This document shows positions 26,521-34,660 of a stretch of DNA of 64,000 bases, in pieces. Position numbers and translations under genes: made by a program. Each line of letters begins with the position of its first letter. Within the stretch, counting starts at the first letter, position 1. Source of the stretch: JBLUOA01 sp048060095 (GTDB lineage Bacteria > Pseudomonadota > Alphaproteobacteria > Rhodobacterales > Rhodobacteraceae); assembly GCF_048060095.1 (NCBI RefSeq), contig NZ_JBLUOA010000003.1, positions 186,001 through 250,000 of the forward strand, read 5' to 3'. Below the pieces are notes generated by a model, which was not told the DNA's origin, made no database searches, and saw nothing but the letters and a program-made list of their open reading frames with translations.

Positions 26521-27246
26521 ATGGCAATTCTCGACAAACATAAGGTTCTGGAAAAGAACGCCACGCTTCTGCTGGTCTTTTCCTTTCTGGTCGTGACCAT
26601 CGGCGGGATCGTCGAAATCGCACCGCTGTTCTATCTGGAGAACACGATCGAAGAGGTGGACGGGGTTCGGCCCTATTCACCGCTCGAACTGACCGGGCGC
26701 GATATCTACGTCCGCGAGGGCTGTTATGTCTGCCATTCGCAGATGATCCGCCCGATGCGGGATGAGGTTGAGCGTTATGGCCACTACTCTCTTGCGGCGG
26801 AGTCGATGTATGACCGGCCGTTCCAGTGGGGGTCAAAACGCACGGGGCCGGATCTGGCCCGCGTCGGTGGCCGCTATTCGGATGAATGGCACGTAGATCA
26901 CCTGCGCGATCCGCAGGCCGTCGTGCCGGAATCCGTGATGCCGAAATACGGGTTTCTTGAGGATAATCTGATCGAACCTGATCACATCGGCGATCTGCTT
27001 TCGACGCACGCCCTGCTTGGCGTCCCTTATACGGACGAGATGATCGAAACCGCCGCCGCGGATTTCCGGGCGCAGGCCGATCCAGACAGCGACTATGACG
27101 ATATGCTGGAACGCTATCCCGGCGCGCAGGTCAGAAACTTTGACGGGCAACCGGGCATCTCCGAAGCGGATGCACTGATCGCCTATCTTCAAATGCTTGG
27201 CACGCTGGTCGATTTCTCGACCTTTGAGCCGGACGCGAACCGGTAG
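26521..27246 (+). CDS. ccoO: cbb3-type cytochrome c oxidase subunit II
   Basis: A 241-residue protein with one N-terminal membrane helix (LLLVFSFLVVTIGGIVEIAP) and one c-type haem site, CYVCHSQ near residue 72. The mono-haem subunit passes electrons from CcoP towards the CcoN active site. A methionine ligand candidate lies in PESVMPKYGF. It starts 14 bases after ccoN, with AAGGAGG upstream. Length and motif are normal for the family. Confidence 0.96.
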   Translation: MAILDKHKVLEKNATLLLVFSFLVVTIGGIVEIAPLFYLENTIEEVDGVRPYSPLELTGRDIYVREGCYVCHSQMIRPMRDEVERYGHYSLAAESMYDRPFQWGSKRTGPDLARVGGRYSDEWHVDHLRDPQAVVPESVMPKYGFLEDNLIEPDHIGDLLSTHALLGVPYTDEMIETAAADFRAQADPDSDYDDMLERYPGAQVRNFDGQPGISEADALIAYLQMLGTLVDFSTFEPDANR

Positions 27247-27255
27247 GGGGGCGAC

Positions 27256-27456
27256 ATGGATCTATACACCCTGCTCCGAGAATTCGCCGACAGTTGGATG
27301 TTGTTGTTCCTGTTCTGTTTCTTCATCGGCTGTGTGATCTGGGCGTTCCGCCCCGGCAGCCGCAAGACGCATCAGGACACCGCGAACATCCCGTTCCGGC
27401 ACGAAGACAAACCCGCCAGCGATAGCGACGCGCAGATCAAGGAGGTGCGGTCATGA
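27256..27456 (+). CDS. ccoQ: cbb3-type oxidase subunit 3 (CcoQ)
   Basis: A 66-residue protein with one membrane helix (WMLLFLFCFFIGCVIWAF) and a short polar tail containing the family-typical PFRHEDKP. CcoQ stabilises the assembled cbb3 complex. It starts 9 bases after ccoO with GGGGGCGAC upstream. Its stop overlaps the ccoP start by 4 bases (ATGA). Confidence 0.92.
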   Translation: MDLYTLLREFADSWMLLFLFCFFIGCVIWAFRPGSRKTHQDTANIPFRHEDKPASDSDAQIKEVRS

Positions 27457-28355
27457 CAAAGAAGCCGCAACCGAAAAAACAGGACCAAGATATCCCGACC
27501 ACAGGCCATAGCTGGGACGGGATTGAGGAATACGACAACCCGATGCCGCGCTGGTGGCTGTGGACCTTCTACATGACGATCATCTGGGGGATCGGTTATA
27601 CCATCGCCTATCCCGCGTGGCCGCTGATTTCCGAAGCGACGCCCGGTTTGCTTGGCTATTCGACCCGCGCCGAAGTGGCAGAGGAAATCCAGCGCTTTGA
27701 GGATGCGAACGAAGGCATCCAGACGCGGCTCGCCTCGACCGAACTGTCGGAACTGCCGAATGACCCTGAACTTCTGGCCTATGCCCAGAACGCCGGTGGC
27801 GCAGTATTCCGCACGTGGTGTGCACAGTGCCACGGGTCAGGCGCGGCGGGGGCCAAGGGCTATCCCAACCTGCTGGATGACGCATGGCTTTGGGGCGGCA
27901 CGATGGAGGATATCTACCTGACCGTCAGCCACGGCATCCGGAATGAGGATGACCCAGACGCCCGCTGGTCCGAAATGCCCGCCTTTGGCGAGTTGCTGAG
28001 CGAGGAAGAGATCGCGCAGGTCGTGAACCACGTGCTGTCCATTTCCGGGCAGGACGCGGATGCGGAGCTCGCCTCGGCCGGCGCAACGGTGTTTGAGGAG
28101 CAATGTTCAGCCTGTCACGGCGAAGACGGCAAAGGCGACCGTTTCCAAGGCGCGCCCAACCTGACTGACGCGATCTGGCTATACGGCGGCGACGCCGAGA
28201 CATTGACCGAGACAGTAACGAATTCCCGCTTTGGCGTCATGCCAAGCTGGACGACCCGATTAAGCGAAGCCGACATTCGCGCCGTTTCCGCTTATGTTCA
28301 CCAGCTTGGTGGTGGTGAAGCCCCCGAAGTGGCCGAAGAAGAAACGGCCAACTGA
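27453..28355 (+). CDS. ccoP: cbb3-type cytochrome c oxidase di-haem subunit III
   Basis: A 300-residue protein. The N-terminal region has the family motif HSWDGIEEYDNPMPRWW, then a membrane helix (WTFYMTIIWGIGYTIAYPAW). Two cytochrome c domains follow, with haem sites CAQCHG near residue 126 and CSACHG near 219. It takes electrons from soluble or tethered cytochrome c. The C-terminus ends in an acidic tail (APEVAEEETA). It closes the ccoNOQP operon, and paired hairpins follow about 10 bases after the stop. Confidence 0.96.
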   Translation: MTKKPQPKKQDQDIPTTGHSWDGIEEYDNPMPRWWLWTFYMTIIWGIGYTIAYPAWPLISEATPGLLGYSTRAEVAEEIQRFEDANEGIQTRLASTELSELPNDPELLAYAQNAGGAVFRTWCAQCHGSGAAGAKGYPNLLDDAWLWGGTMEDIYLTVSHGIRNEDDPDARWSEMPAFGELLSEEEIAQVVNHVLSISGQDADAELASAGATVFEEQCSACHGEDGKGDRFQGAPNLTDAIWLYGGDAETLTETVTNSRFGVMPSWTTRLSEADIRAVSAYVHQLGGGEAPEVAEEETAN

Positions 28356-28364
28356 TACATACGG

Positions 28365-28445
28365 TTCCGGGGGCTTCGGTCCTCGGGATGGCACCGGCAC
28401 CCCGTCCTGTTCGCGCGTTTCCTGGGGGCCGGTGCTACATTTTCT
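28365..28445 (+). terminator. Tandem hairpins after ccoP
   Basis: The first hairpin, 28367-28386, has an 8-base stem with two G-T pairs capped by TTCG. The second pairs 28391-28403 with 28424-28435 (outer arms GCACCGGC / GCCGGTGC) and is followed by TACATTTTCT. Together they probably end the cco operon transcript. Confidence 0.65.
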
Positions 28446-28691
28446 AGAGCTTCTCCGGGTCGATGCAAGTGGTCCGCCTGTTCCGCCAGGGCCACCGCGC
28501 CCTGTTTTTTCGTTCATGGCTCAGCACGCTTCGCACCTTGATGCAGGGGGTGCGCGTCGCGATCATGAAAGTTTTTGCGTAGATATCAAGCATGGGATCA
28601 TCCTTTCCATGTGCTTCTGACCCTTAATATTGCTATTTTTCGGGTTTCATGCGACTCAGGAATTCTGCAGATATGTAAGTTGGGGTTACAT
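28446..28691. other. Rest of the 336-base gap between ccoP and the LysR gene
   Basis: After the hairpins the only frame with any protein-like look is a 39-codon plus-strand one at 28463-28582. It would give a basic peptide (MQVVRLFRQGHRALFFRSW and on, ending IMKVFA). It has no clear ribosome-binding site and I recognise no family. The remainder should contain the lysR promoter. I see no other structure. Confidence 0.4.
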
Positions 28692-29594
28692 ATGGATTGG
28701 ATGACCTTGCCATCGCTGAACGCGCTGCGCGCCTTCGCGGCCTTTGCGGAGCACAAATCAATGTCGCTCGCCGGGCAGGCATTGAATGTCAGCCACGCCG
28801 CCATCAGCCAGCAGGTGCGTTCGCTCGAGGATCACCTGGGCACAACGCTCGTTGATCGTCGACAAAAGCAGCTGGAGTTAACCGCAGAGGGCGCGCAGCT
28901 TGCCGAGGCGCTCGCGCTCGGTTTTGGGGCGATTGAACGCGCGGTGAACGTTTTGACGGAGGCCGACGCAAACCGGCCCTTACAAATCTCCGCGACGCCG
29001 GGTTTCGTGTCTGTCTGGTTGATGCCACGGCTGTCGGATTTCTGGCACCAGCACCCCGATATCGACATGATGGTGAACCCCACGCCGGAACTGATCGAAC
29101 TGGAACCTGGTGGAATTGACGTTGCGATCCGCTTCGGGGCCGGGCACTGGCCGGGCTTGGAGGCTGAGCCGCTTTTGGAAACATCGCTGGTTGTCGTTGC
29201 GGCCCGGTCACTAGTCGGAGAGGCGGAGATCAGCGATCCGCTCGACCTTCTGGAATATCCATGGCTTCAGGAGCTTGGCACGACTGAATCGACCGATTGG
29301 TTTCACCAACACGGCGTGACAAAGGAACGCACGAAAGGGCTGGTCCAGATGCCCGGTAATCTCGTGCTGGAAGCGGCCCGCGCGGGGCAGGGCGTGGTGA
29401 TGACAGCGATGACGTCCGTGGCCGCGGATATTGCCGCCGGACGCCTGCGCCTTTTGTTCGAAGATAAACGCGATACGGCCTACTATATCGTCACCAGACC
29501 CGGCACCCAACGCAGGCCCGTAAAGCTGTTCGTGAACTGGCTGAAACGGCAAAGACTGCGGCAAATGCTTCCCTTGGAATCAGGCGAGAGTTGA
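28692..29594 (+). CDS. LysR-family transcriptional regulator
   Basis: A 300-residue protein with an N-terminal winged helix (LPSLNALRAFAAFAEHKSMS, then LAGQALNVSHAAISQQVRSL), the classic LysR opening of the GcvA-like branch. A substrate-binding domain follows from about residue 95 (LQISATPGFVSVWLMPRLSD). Its effector and targets are unknown. It sits between ccoNOQP and ccoGHIS on the same strand but is probably a separate unit: hairpins precede it and an FNR box follows its stop codon. The start at ATG 28692 follows a TAACTTG-rich stretch without a strong ribosome site. Confidence 0.9.
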   Translation: MDWMTLPSLNALRAFAAFAEHKSMSLAGQALNVSHAAISQQVRSLEDHLGTTLVDRRQKQLELTAEGAQLAEALALGFGAIERAVNVLTEADANRPLQISATPGFVSVWLMPRLSDFWHQHPDIDMMVNPTPELIELEPGGIDVAIRFGAGHWPGLEAEPLLETSLVVVAARSLVGEAEISDPLDLLEYPWLQELGTTESTDWFHQHGVTKERTKGLVQMPGNLVLEAARAGQGVVMTAMTSVAADIAAGRLRLLFEDKRDTAYYIVTRPGTQRRPVKLFVNWLKRQRLRQMLPLESGES

Positions 29595-29604
29595 CTTAGG
29601 TCAA
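29591..29604. promoter_or_regulatory. FNR box upstream of ccoG
   Basis: TTGACTTAGGTCAA is a symmetric variant of TTGAT-N4-ATCAA (TTGAC and GTCAA arms). It overlaps the last codon and stop of the LysR gene and lies 63 bases before the ccoG start. Confidence 0.75.
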
Positions 29605-29667
29605 TGCCAATGCGTCCCACCCCTGCCAGAAGGGCACAGACGCGCACAGGATGACCGGAGAGATTCC

Positions 29668-31098
29668 GTGAACACTCAAGACACCCCACCGTCGCTATAC
29701 GCGGCCAGAGAGCCCGTGTTTCCACGGCGTGTTTCAGGCAAATTCCGCAATCTCAAGTGGTGGATCATGGCGGTCACGCTAGGCATCTACTACATCACCC
29801 CGTGGATTCGCTGGGACCGCGGCCCGAACCTGCCGGATCAGGCGGTGCTGGTCGATATGGCAAGCCGCCGGTTCTTCTTTTTCTGGATCGAGATTTGGCC
29901 GCATGAATTCTATTTCATCGCAGGTCTGTTGATTATGGCGGGGCTTGGCCTGTTCCTGTTCACCTCGGCGCTGGGACGGGTGTGGTGCGGCTATGCCTGC
30001 CCGCAAACGGTCTGGACGGATCTGTTCATCCTCGTCGAACGCTGGATCGAGGGCGACAGAAACGCCCGCCTGCGACTGCATCGACAAAAGAAATGGGATT
30101 TCCGCAAGGCGCGGCTTCGGGTGACGAAATGGGTCGTTTGGCTGCTGATTGCCATCGCGACGGGCGGCGCGTGGGTCTTTTACTTCACCGATGCGCCGAC
30201 CTTGCTGCGCGATCTATTCACCTTGAATGCCCACCCGGTTGCCTATTCGACCATCGCCGTTCTGACCGCTACGACTTTTGTGTTTGGCGGCTTCATGCGC
30301 GAACAGATTTGTATCTATATGTGCCCGTGGCCGCGGATTCAGGCCGCGATGATGGACGAAGATACTTTGGTCGTCGCCTACCGCGAGTGGCGGGGGGAGC
30401 CGCGCGGCAAGCATCGTAAATCCGAGGGCGCGGATGAGCTTGGCGATTGCATTGATTGCATGGCCTGCGTGAATGTCTGCCCCGTCGGAATCGACATCCG
30501 CGACGGGCAACAGCTTGAATGCATCACCTGTGCGCTGTGTATCGACGCCTGTGATGACGTGATGGAGAAGATCGGCAAGCCACGTGGCCTTATCGACTAC
30601 ATGGCGCTGAAAGACGAAGAGGCCGAGCGTGCGGGCCACCCGCCCAAGCCGTTGATGAAGCACATTTTGCGGCCCCGGACGATCCTTTACACGACGCTGT
30701 GGTCGCTGGTTGGGGTTGGCTTGTTGTTCGCGCTGTTCATCCGCTCTGACATCGACGTGACGGTCGCGCCGGTGCGGAACCCGACTTTCGTGACTTTGTC
30801 CGATGGATCGATCCGCAACACCTACGACGTGCGGATGCGCAACAAACACGGCGATGATCGCCCGTTTGAAATCACCATGACGTCTGAGGCCGATCTTGAG
30901 ATTTCGCTGGAAGGGCAGGATGATTTGGTTGTCGAGGTGCCCGCTGATACGCTGAAGTTGCAGCGGGTCTACGTGACGGCCCCGGCAGGCTCCGAAGCTG
31001 CGACCACCGCACGGAGCGAGCTGCGGATATGGGTGGCGGACACAACCAACGATGACCGGGTCCATGCGGACACCGTCTTTAACGGGAGAGTGCAATGA
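29668..31098 (+). CDS. ccoG: Cytochrome c oxidase accessory protein CcoG (FixG/RdxA)
   Basis: A 476-residue membrane iron-sulfur protein. Membrane helices surround a ferredoxin-like region with two clusters (CIDCMACVNVCPVG and CITCALCIDACDD, about residues 266-300). The early WCGYACPQTVWTDLF and a CMCPWPRIQ-like segment (IYMCPWPRIQ) are family marks. The C-terminal part is the FixG Ig-like domain. CcoG is a cupric reductase used to build the CuB centre of cbb3 oxidase. It heads ccoGHIS behind an FNR box. GTG 29668 is preceded by GGAGAGATTCC. The stop overlaps ccoH by 4 bases. Confidence 0.94.
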   Translation: MNTQDTPPSLYAAREPVFPRRVSGKFRNLKWWIMAVTLGIYYITPWIRWDRGPNLPDQAVLVDMASRRFFFFWIEIWPHEFYFIAGLLIMAGLGLFLFTSALGRVWCGYACPQTVWTDLFILVERWIEGDRNARLRLHRQKKWDFRKARLRVTKWVVWLLIAIATGGAWVFYFTDAPTLLRDLFTLNAHPVAYSTIAVLTATTFVFGGFMREQICIYMCPWPRIQAAMMDEDTLVVAYREWRGEPRGKHRKSEGADELGDCIDCMACVNVCPVGIDIRDGQQLECITCALCIDACDDVMEKIGKPRGLIDYMALKDEEAERAGHPPKPLMKHILRPRTILYTTLWSLVGVGLLFALFIRSDIDVTVAPVRNPTFVTLSDGSIRNTYDVRMRNKHGDDRPFEITMTSEADLEISLEGQDDLVVEVPADTLKLQRVYVTAPAGSEAATTARSELRIWVADTTNDDRVHADTVFNGRVQ

Positions 31099-31553
31099 CC
31101 ACCAAACCCCTGACCGGCCGCAAGGTCTTTGCCATCGTGGCAAGCGCATTTGCGGTGATTATCGGCGTGAACATCTTCATGGCCTACAGCGCAATCAACA
31201 CGTTTCCCGGGCTTGAGGTTGGCAATTCCTATGTAGCGAGCCAGTCGTTTGACGCCGATCGCGCGGCGCAAGAGGCGCTTGGCTGGACTGTTTCCGCGAC
31301 GGTTGAGGGGGATGAGCTGATCTTGTCCGTGACCGATTCCGAAGGGCTGCCCGCCGCGATCGACGGGATGACCGCAACGCTTGGCCGCGCGACCCATGTG
31401 CGCGACGATCACACACCCGAGTTCACCCGTGAAGGCGGCGTTTACCGCGCGCCGGTTGATCTTGCGAGGGGCAACTGGAACCTGCGGCTTGTTCTGATTG
31501 CAGAGGATGGAACCGAATTCAAACAGCGTATCGCCCTCCGGGTGAAAGGATAA
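31095..31553 (+). CDS. ccoH: FixH family protein CcoH
   Basis: A 152-residue protein with one N-terminal membrane helix (VFAIVASAFAVIIGVNIFMA) and a periplasmic beta-rich domain typical of FixH. The NSYVASQSFDADRAAQEALGW region is the usual family signature. CcoH is needed for assembly or stability of cbb3 oxidase. The start overlaps the ccoG stop (ATGA). ccoI begins one base after its stop, with AAAGGA upstream. Confidence 0.92.
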   Translation: MTTKPLTGRKVFAIVASAFAVIIGVNIFMAYSAINTFPGLEVGNSYVASQSFDADRAAQEALGWTVSATVEGDELILSVTDSEGLPAAIDGMTATLGRATHVRDDHTPEFTREGGVYRAPVDLARGNWNLRLVLIAEDGTEFKQRIALRVKG

Positions 31554-31554
31554 A

Positions 31555-33744
31555 ATGTCCGACGTCGCGTATCCCAGCCCGTCTGCTTGCCCGGCCTGCG
31601 CCGCGGCACCCGCTGCGGAACGGCTGGCGGAAGCGGCTGAAGCGCGCGATGCTCGTATCCTTCTGTCCCTGCCGACGATCCACTGCGCGGGCTGCATTTC
31701 GGCGGTCGAACGCGGGCTGACCGCGCATCCGGGCGTTCAGTCGGCGCGGGTTAACCTGACGCTGAAACGCGCGAGCGTTGAGGCAGCGCCGGATGTGACC
31801 TCTGACGCGCTTGTCAGTCTGCTCGACGGTTTGGGGTATGAAGCGCATGAGCTTGATCCCGGCACCCTCAGCGCGACCGAAACCGACCGTGTGGGCCGCG
31901 ACCTGCTGATGCGTCTGGCCGTCGCAGGGTTCGCGATGATGAACGTCATGCTGCTGTCGGTCGCTGTCTGGTCTGGCGCAGCGGATGCGACACGCGACCT
32001 GTTCCACTGGATTTCGGCGGCCATTGCCCTGCCGACCATCGCGTTTTCTGCGCAGCCGTTCTTCCGTCATGCGTGGACGGCGCTTTCGGTGCGGCGGCTG
32101 AATATGGATGTGCCGATCTCCCTCGCGATTATCCTCGCGGGTGGGATGTCGCTTTACGAAACCATGCAGTCCGGTGAACACGCTTATTTCGATGCGGCAC
32201 TGTCGCTGACGTTCTTCTTGCTTGCGGGGCGCTACCTCGATCATCGGACCCGCGCCGTCGCACGATCCGCGGCCGAGGAGCTGGCGGCGTTGGAAGTGCC
32301 GAGGGCGACCCGAATTGATGGCGCGGATGAAGTGACCGTTCCGATTGCGGAGCTAGCGGTCGGCGATCTGGTCAAGGTGCGACCGGGCGGACGGATGCCT
32401 GTTGACGGTGTCATTGCCAGTGGCAGTAGTGAGGTTGATCGCTCGCTCCTCACCGGGGAAACCTTGCCGATTTTTGCGAGCGAAGGGGCGACGGTCAGCG
32501 CGGGCGAGGTCAACCTGACCGGGCCACTTACCGTGCGCGTGACAGCGGCGGGGGAGGCGACATCGCTGCACCGGATGGCGGACCTTGTCGCGATGGCCGA
32601 AAGCGCGCGCAACCGCTACACGTCGCTGGCGGACCGGGCCGCGCAGATCTACGCGCCGGGAGTGCATTTGCTGGCGTTTGTCGCGTTTATCGGTTGGCTT
32701 TGGGCCACGGGCGGCGACGTTCGGCTGGCGCTGAATATCGCGGTGGCGGTGTTGATTATCACCTGCCCCTGTGCGCTGGGGCTCGCGGTTCCCGCGGTGA
32801 CGACAGCGGCCTCTGGCCGGTTGTTCCGTCAGGGGATGCTTATCAAACACGGCACGGCGCTAGAGCGTTTGGCGGATGTTGATACGGTTGTGTTCGACAA
32901 GACCGGAACGCTGACAGAAGGCCGGCCGGTTCTGACCAACCTGGATGATTTTGACCGCGATACACTTGGCATCGCACGCGCGATTGCCGAAGCGTCTTCT
33001 CACCCGCTGGCACAATCACTGGCGGGGGCGGCGCGCGACGCCGGGGTAGAACCTGCGACGCTTGACGACGTGCGTGAGGTTCCGGGATACGGCATCGAAG
33101 CGCAGCTTGCGGGGCAAACCGTGCGGCTTGGTCGGGCGGAGTGGGTCGGGGCCACCCCTGCCGCGCAGACGGCGACATATCTGGTGATCGGGGATGACGC
33201 GCCGCTGGCCTTTTCCTTCACTGACCAGTTGCGCCCCGGCGCGGCTGAGGCTGTGGCAGCCCTGAAATCGCAAGGCAAGGACGTGCGCCTGATCTCGGGC
33301 GATACGGAGGCGGCTGTGCTGGACCTTGCCGCGCGGGTCGGGATCGACCAATGGCAGGCGGGGGCGTTGCCGCAGGACAAGGCGAACGCGATTGATACGC
33401 TGGCGTCATCCGGTGCGCGGGTGCTGATGGTTGGTGATGGCCTGAACGACACGGCGGCGCTGGCAGCGGCGCATGTTTCGATCTCTCCGGCCAGCGCGCT
33501 TGATGCGGCGCGGGTGGCGTCGGATATCGTGCTGCTGGGGTCCGACCTGTCGCCGCTCGCGGATGCTGTCACGACTGCAACCAAAGCGACGCGTCGGATC
33601 AAGGAAAACTTCGCAATCGCCGCGCTTTATAACCTGATCGCGGTTCCAATCGCGCTGTCGGGCTTTGCCACACCGCTAGCGGCGGCCTTGGCGATGTCGT
33701 TCTCATCCATTACCGTATCGCTGAACGCGCTTAGGCTAAGGTAA
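31555..33744 (+). CDS. ccoI: Copper-translocating P-type ATPase CcoI (FixI)
   Basis: A 729-residue P1B ATPase. An N-terminal Cys-rich segment (CPACAAAPAAE) and heavy-metal-binding domain with CAGC near residue 44 precede the membrane part. The metal-binding CPC lies in ITCPCALGLA, the phosphorylation site in DKTGTLTEG, and the hinge is GDGLNDTAALA. CcoI exports copper into the assembly route for cbb3 oxidase and is the FixI branch of CopA-like pumps. It lies between ccoH and ccoS, as in Rhodobacter and Paracoccus. Length and motif order are normal. Confidence 0.95.
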   Translation: MSDVAYPSPSACPACAAAPAAERLAEAAEARDARILLSLPTIHCAGCISAVERGLTAHPGVQSARVNLTLKRASVEAAPDVTSDALVSLLDGLGYEAHELDPGTLSATETDRVGRDLLMRLAVAGFAMMNVMLLSVAVWSGAADATRDLFHWISAAIALPTIAFSAQPFFRHAWTALSVRRLNMDVPISLAIILAGGMSLYETMQSGEHAYFDAALSLTFFLLAGRYLDHRTRAVARSAAEELAALEVPRATRIDGADEVTVPIAELAVGDLVKVRPGGRMPVDGVIASGSSEVDRSLLTGETLPIFASEGATVSAGEVNLTGPLTVRVTAAGEATSLHRMADLVAMAESARNRYTSLADRAAQIYAPGVHLLAFVAFIGWLWATGGDVRLALNIAVAVLIITCPCALGLAVPAVTTAASGRLFRQGMLIKHGTALERLADVDTVVFDKTGTLTEGRPVLTNLDDFDRDTLGIARAIAEASSHPLAQSLAGAARDAGVEPATLDDVREVPGYGIEAQLAGQTVRLGRAEWVGATPAAQTATYLVIGDDAPLAFSFTDQLRPGAAEAVAALKSQGKDVRLISGDTEAAVLDLAARVGIDQWQAGALPQDKANAIDTLASSGARVLMVGDGLNDTAALAAAHVSISPASALDAARVASDIVLLGSDLSPLADAVTTATKATRRIKENFAIAALYNLIAVPIALSGFATPLAAALAMSFSSITVSLNALRLR

Positions 33745-33749
33745 AGCTG

Positions 33750-33908
33750 ATGGAGATGCTGGCCTATCTGATCCCGATCTCGCTCTTTCTGGGCGGGCTC
33801 GGGCTTGCCGGGTTCTTCTGGGCGCTGAAATCTCGCCAGTTCGACGATCCCGAAGGCGATAGCCATCGCATCCTGTCAACCGATTGGGACGATGAACCGA
33901 AACCATAG
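33750..33908 (+). CDS. ccoS: cbb3-type cytochrome oxidase assembly protein CcoS
   Basis: A 52-residue protein, MEMLAYLIPISLFLGGLGLA followed by GFFWALKSRQFDDPEGDSHR. The single helix followed by W-x-x-x-S-x-Q-[FY]-D-D-P-E-G is the CcoS signature. CcoS helps insert haem and copper into cbb3 oxidase. The ATG lies 5 bases after the ccoI stop. The stop is 6 bases from the end of the convergent FAH-family gene, with no terminator between them. Confidence 0.92.
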   Translation: MEMLAYLIPISLFLGGLGLAGFFWALKSRQFDDPEGDSHRILSTDWDDEPKP

Positions 33909-33914
33909 CGGCCC

Positions 33915-34604
33915 CTATTTATAGCTGATTTCGACCGCACCCAGCCCCGCGATTTCAACACGACACACGTCGCCCGACACGAGCGGCCCAACGCCCGCCG
34001 GGGTGCCGGTATAGATCAGATCGCCGGGCGCGAGTTCGACGAAACCCGACAGGTAGGACACGACGAACGGCGCGGGCCAAATCATCTCGGTTATATCGCT
34101 TTCCTGACGGGTTTCGCCGTTTACGACGCAGGTGATGCGGGCAAATTCGGGATGACCCACAACGCTTGCCGGGTGGATCGCACCGCATGCGGCGGATTGG
34201 TCAAAGCCCTTGGCCATGTCCCAAGGACGCCGCGCCGTTTTCGCGGCGGATTGCATATCGCGGCGGGTCAGATCGTTGCCGGGTGCGTAGCCCCAAATGT
34301 GCGATTGCGCGTCTTCGACGTCGATATCCTTGCCGCCTTTGCCGATGGCAACGACCAACTCAGCCTCATGATGCAGGTTTTCAGTCCGCGCGGGGTAGGG
34401 GAGCGTCGTGCCATCCCCGACCAGTGCATCCGCCGGTTTGGTAAAGAAAAACGGCGGTTCTTTTTCGGGATCATTGCCCATTTCGCGGGCATGTTCGGCG
34501 TAGTTCCGACCAACGCAGAAAATCCGGCGCACCGGAAAACGGGCATCACTATCGGCAACGGCGACAGAGGGCGTCGGTGCGGGCGGAAAGACGTAATCGG
34601 TCAT
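33915..34604 (-). CDS. Fumarylacetoacetate hydrolase (FAH) family protein
   Basis: A 229-residue FAH-fold enzyme. Metal-binding and catalytic landmarks are FCVGRNYAEHAREMG near residue 30, the EAELVVAIGKGG block near 75, and GDLIYTGTPAGVGP near 195. Members hydrolyse or decarboxylate acylpyruvates, oxaloacetate or ring-cleavage products with Mg2+. The short form without an N-terminal domain resembles FAHD1-type acylpyruvases, but the substrate is not fixed. AAGGAG precedes the start. It lies 56 bases after the DD-peptidase gene on the same strand and may be cotranscribed. Confidence 0.87.
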   Translation of the reverse strand: MTDYVFPPAPTPSVAVADSDARFPVRRIFCVGRNYAEHAREMGNDPEKEPPFFFTKPADALVGDGTTLPYPARTENLHHEAELVVAIGKGGKDIDVEDAQSHIWGYAPGNDLTRRDMQSAAKTARRPWDMAKGFDQSAACGAIHPASVVGHPEFARITCVVNGETRQESDITEMIWPAPFVVSYLSGFVELAPGDLIYTGTPAGVGPLVSGDVCRVEIAGLGAVEISYK

Positions 34605-34660
34605 CGAAATCTCCTTGTCCACTTCATGCCCGGTTCGGACATAGGGGGCAAGGGGATCGC

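Noticed and set aside
25382..26836. A 484-codon minus-strand frame across ccoN and ccoO
   Set aside because: It is antisense to well-supported oxidase genes and is rich in Arg, His and Pro with no motif.
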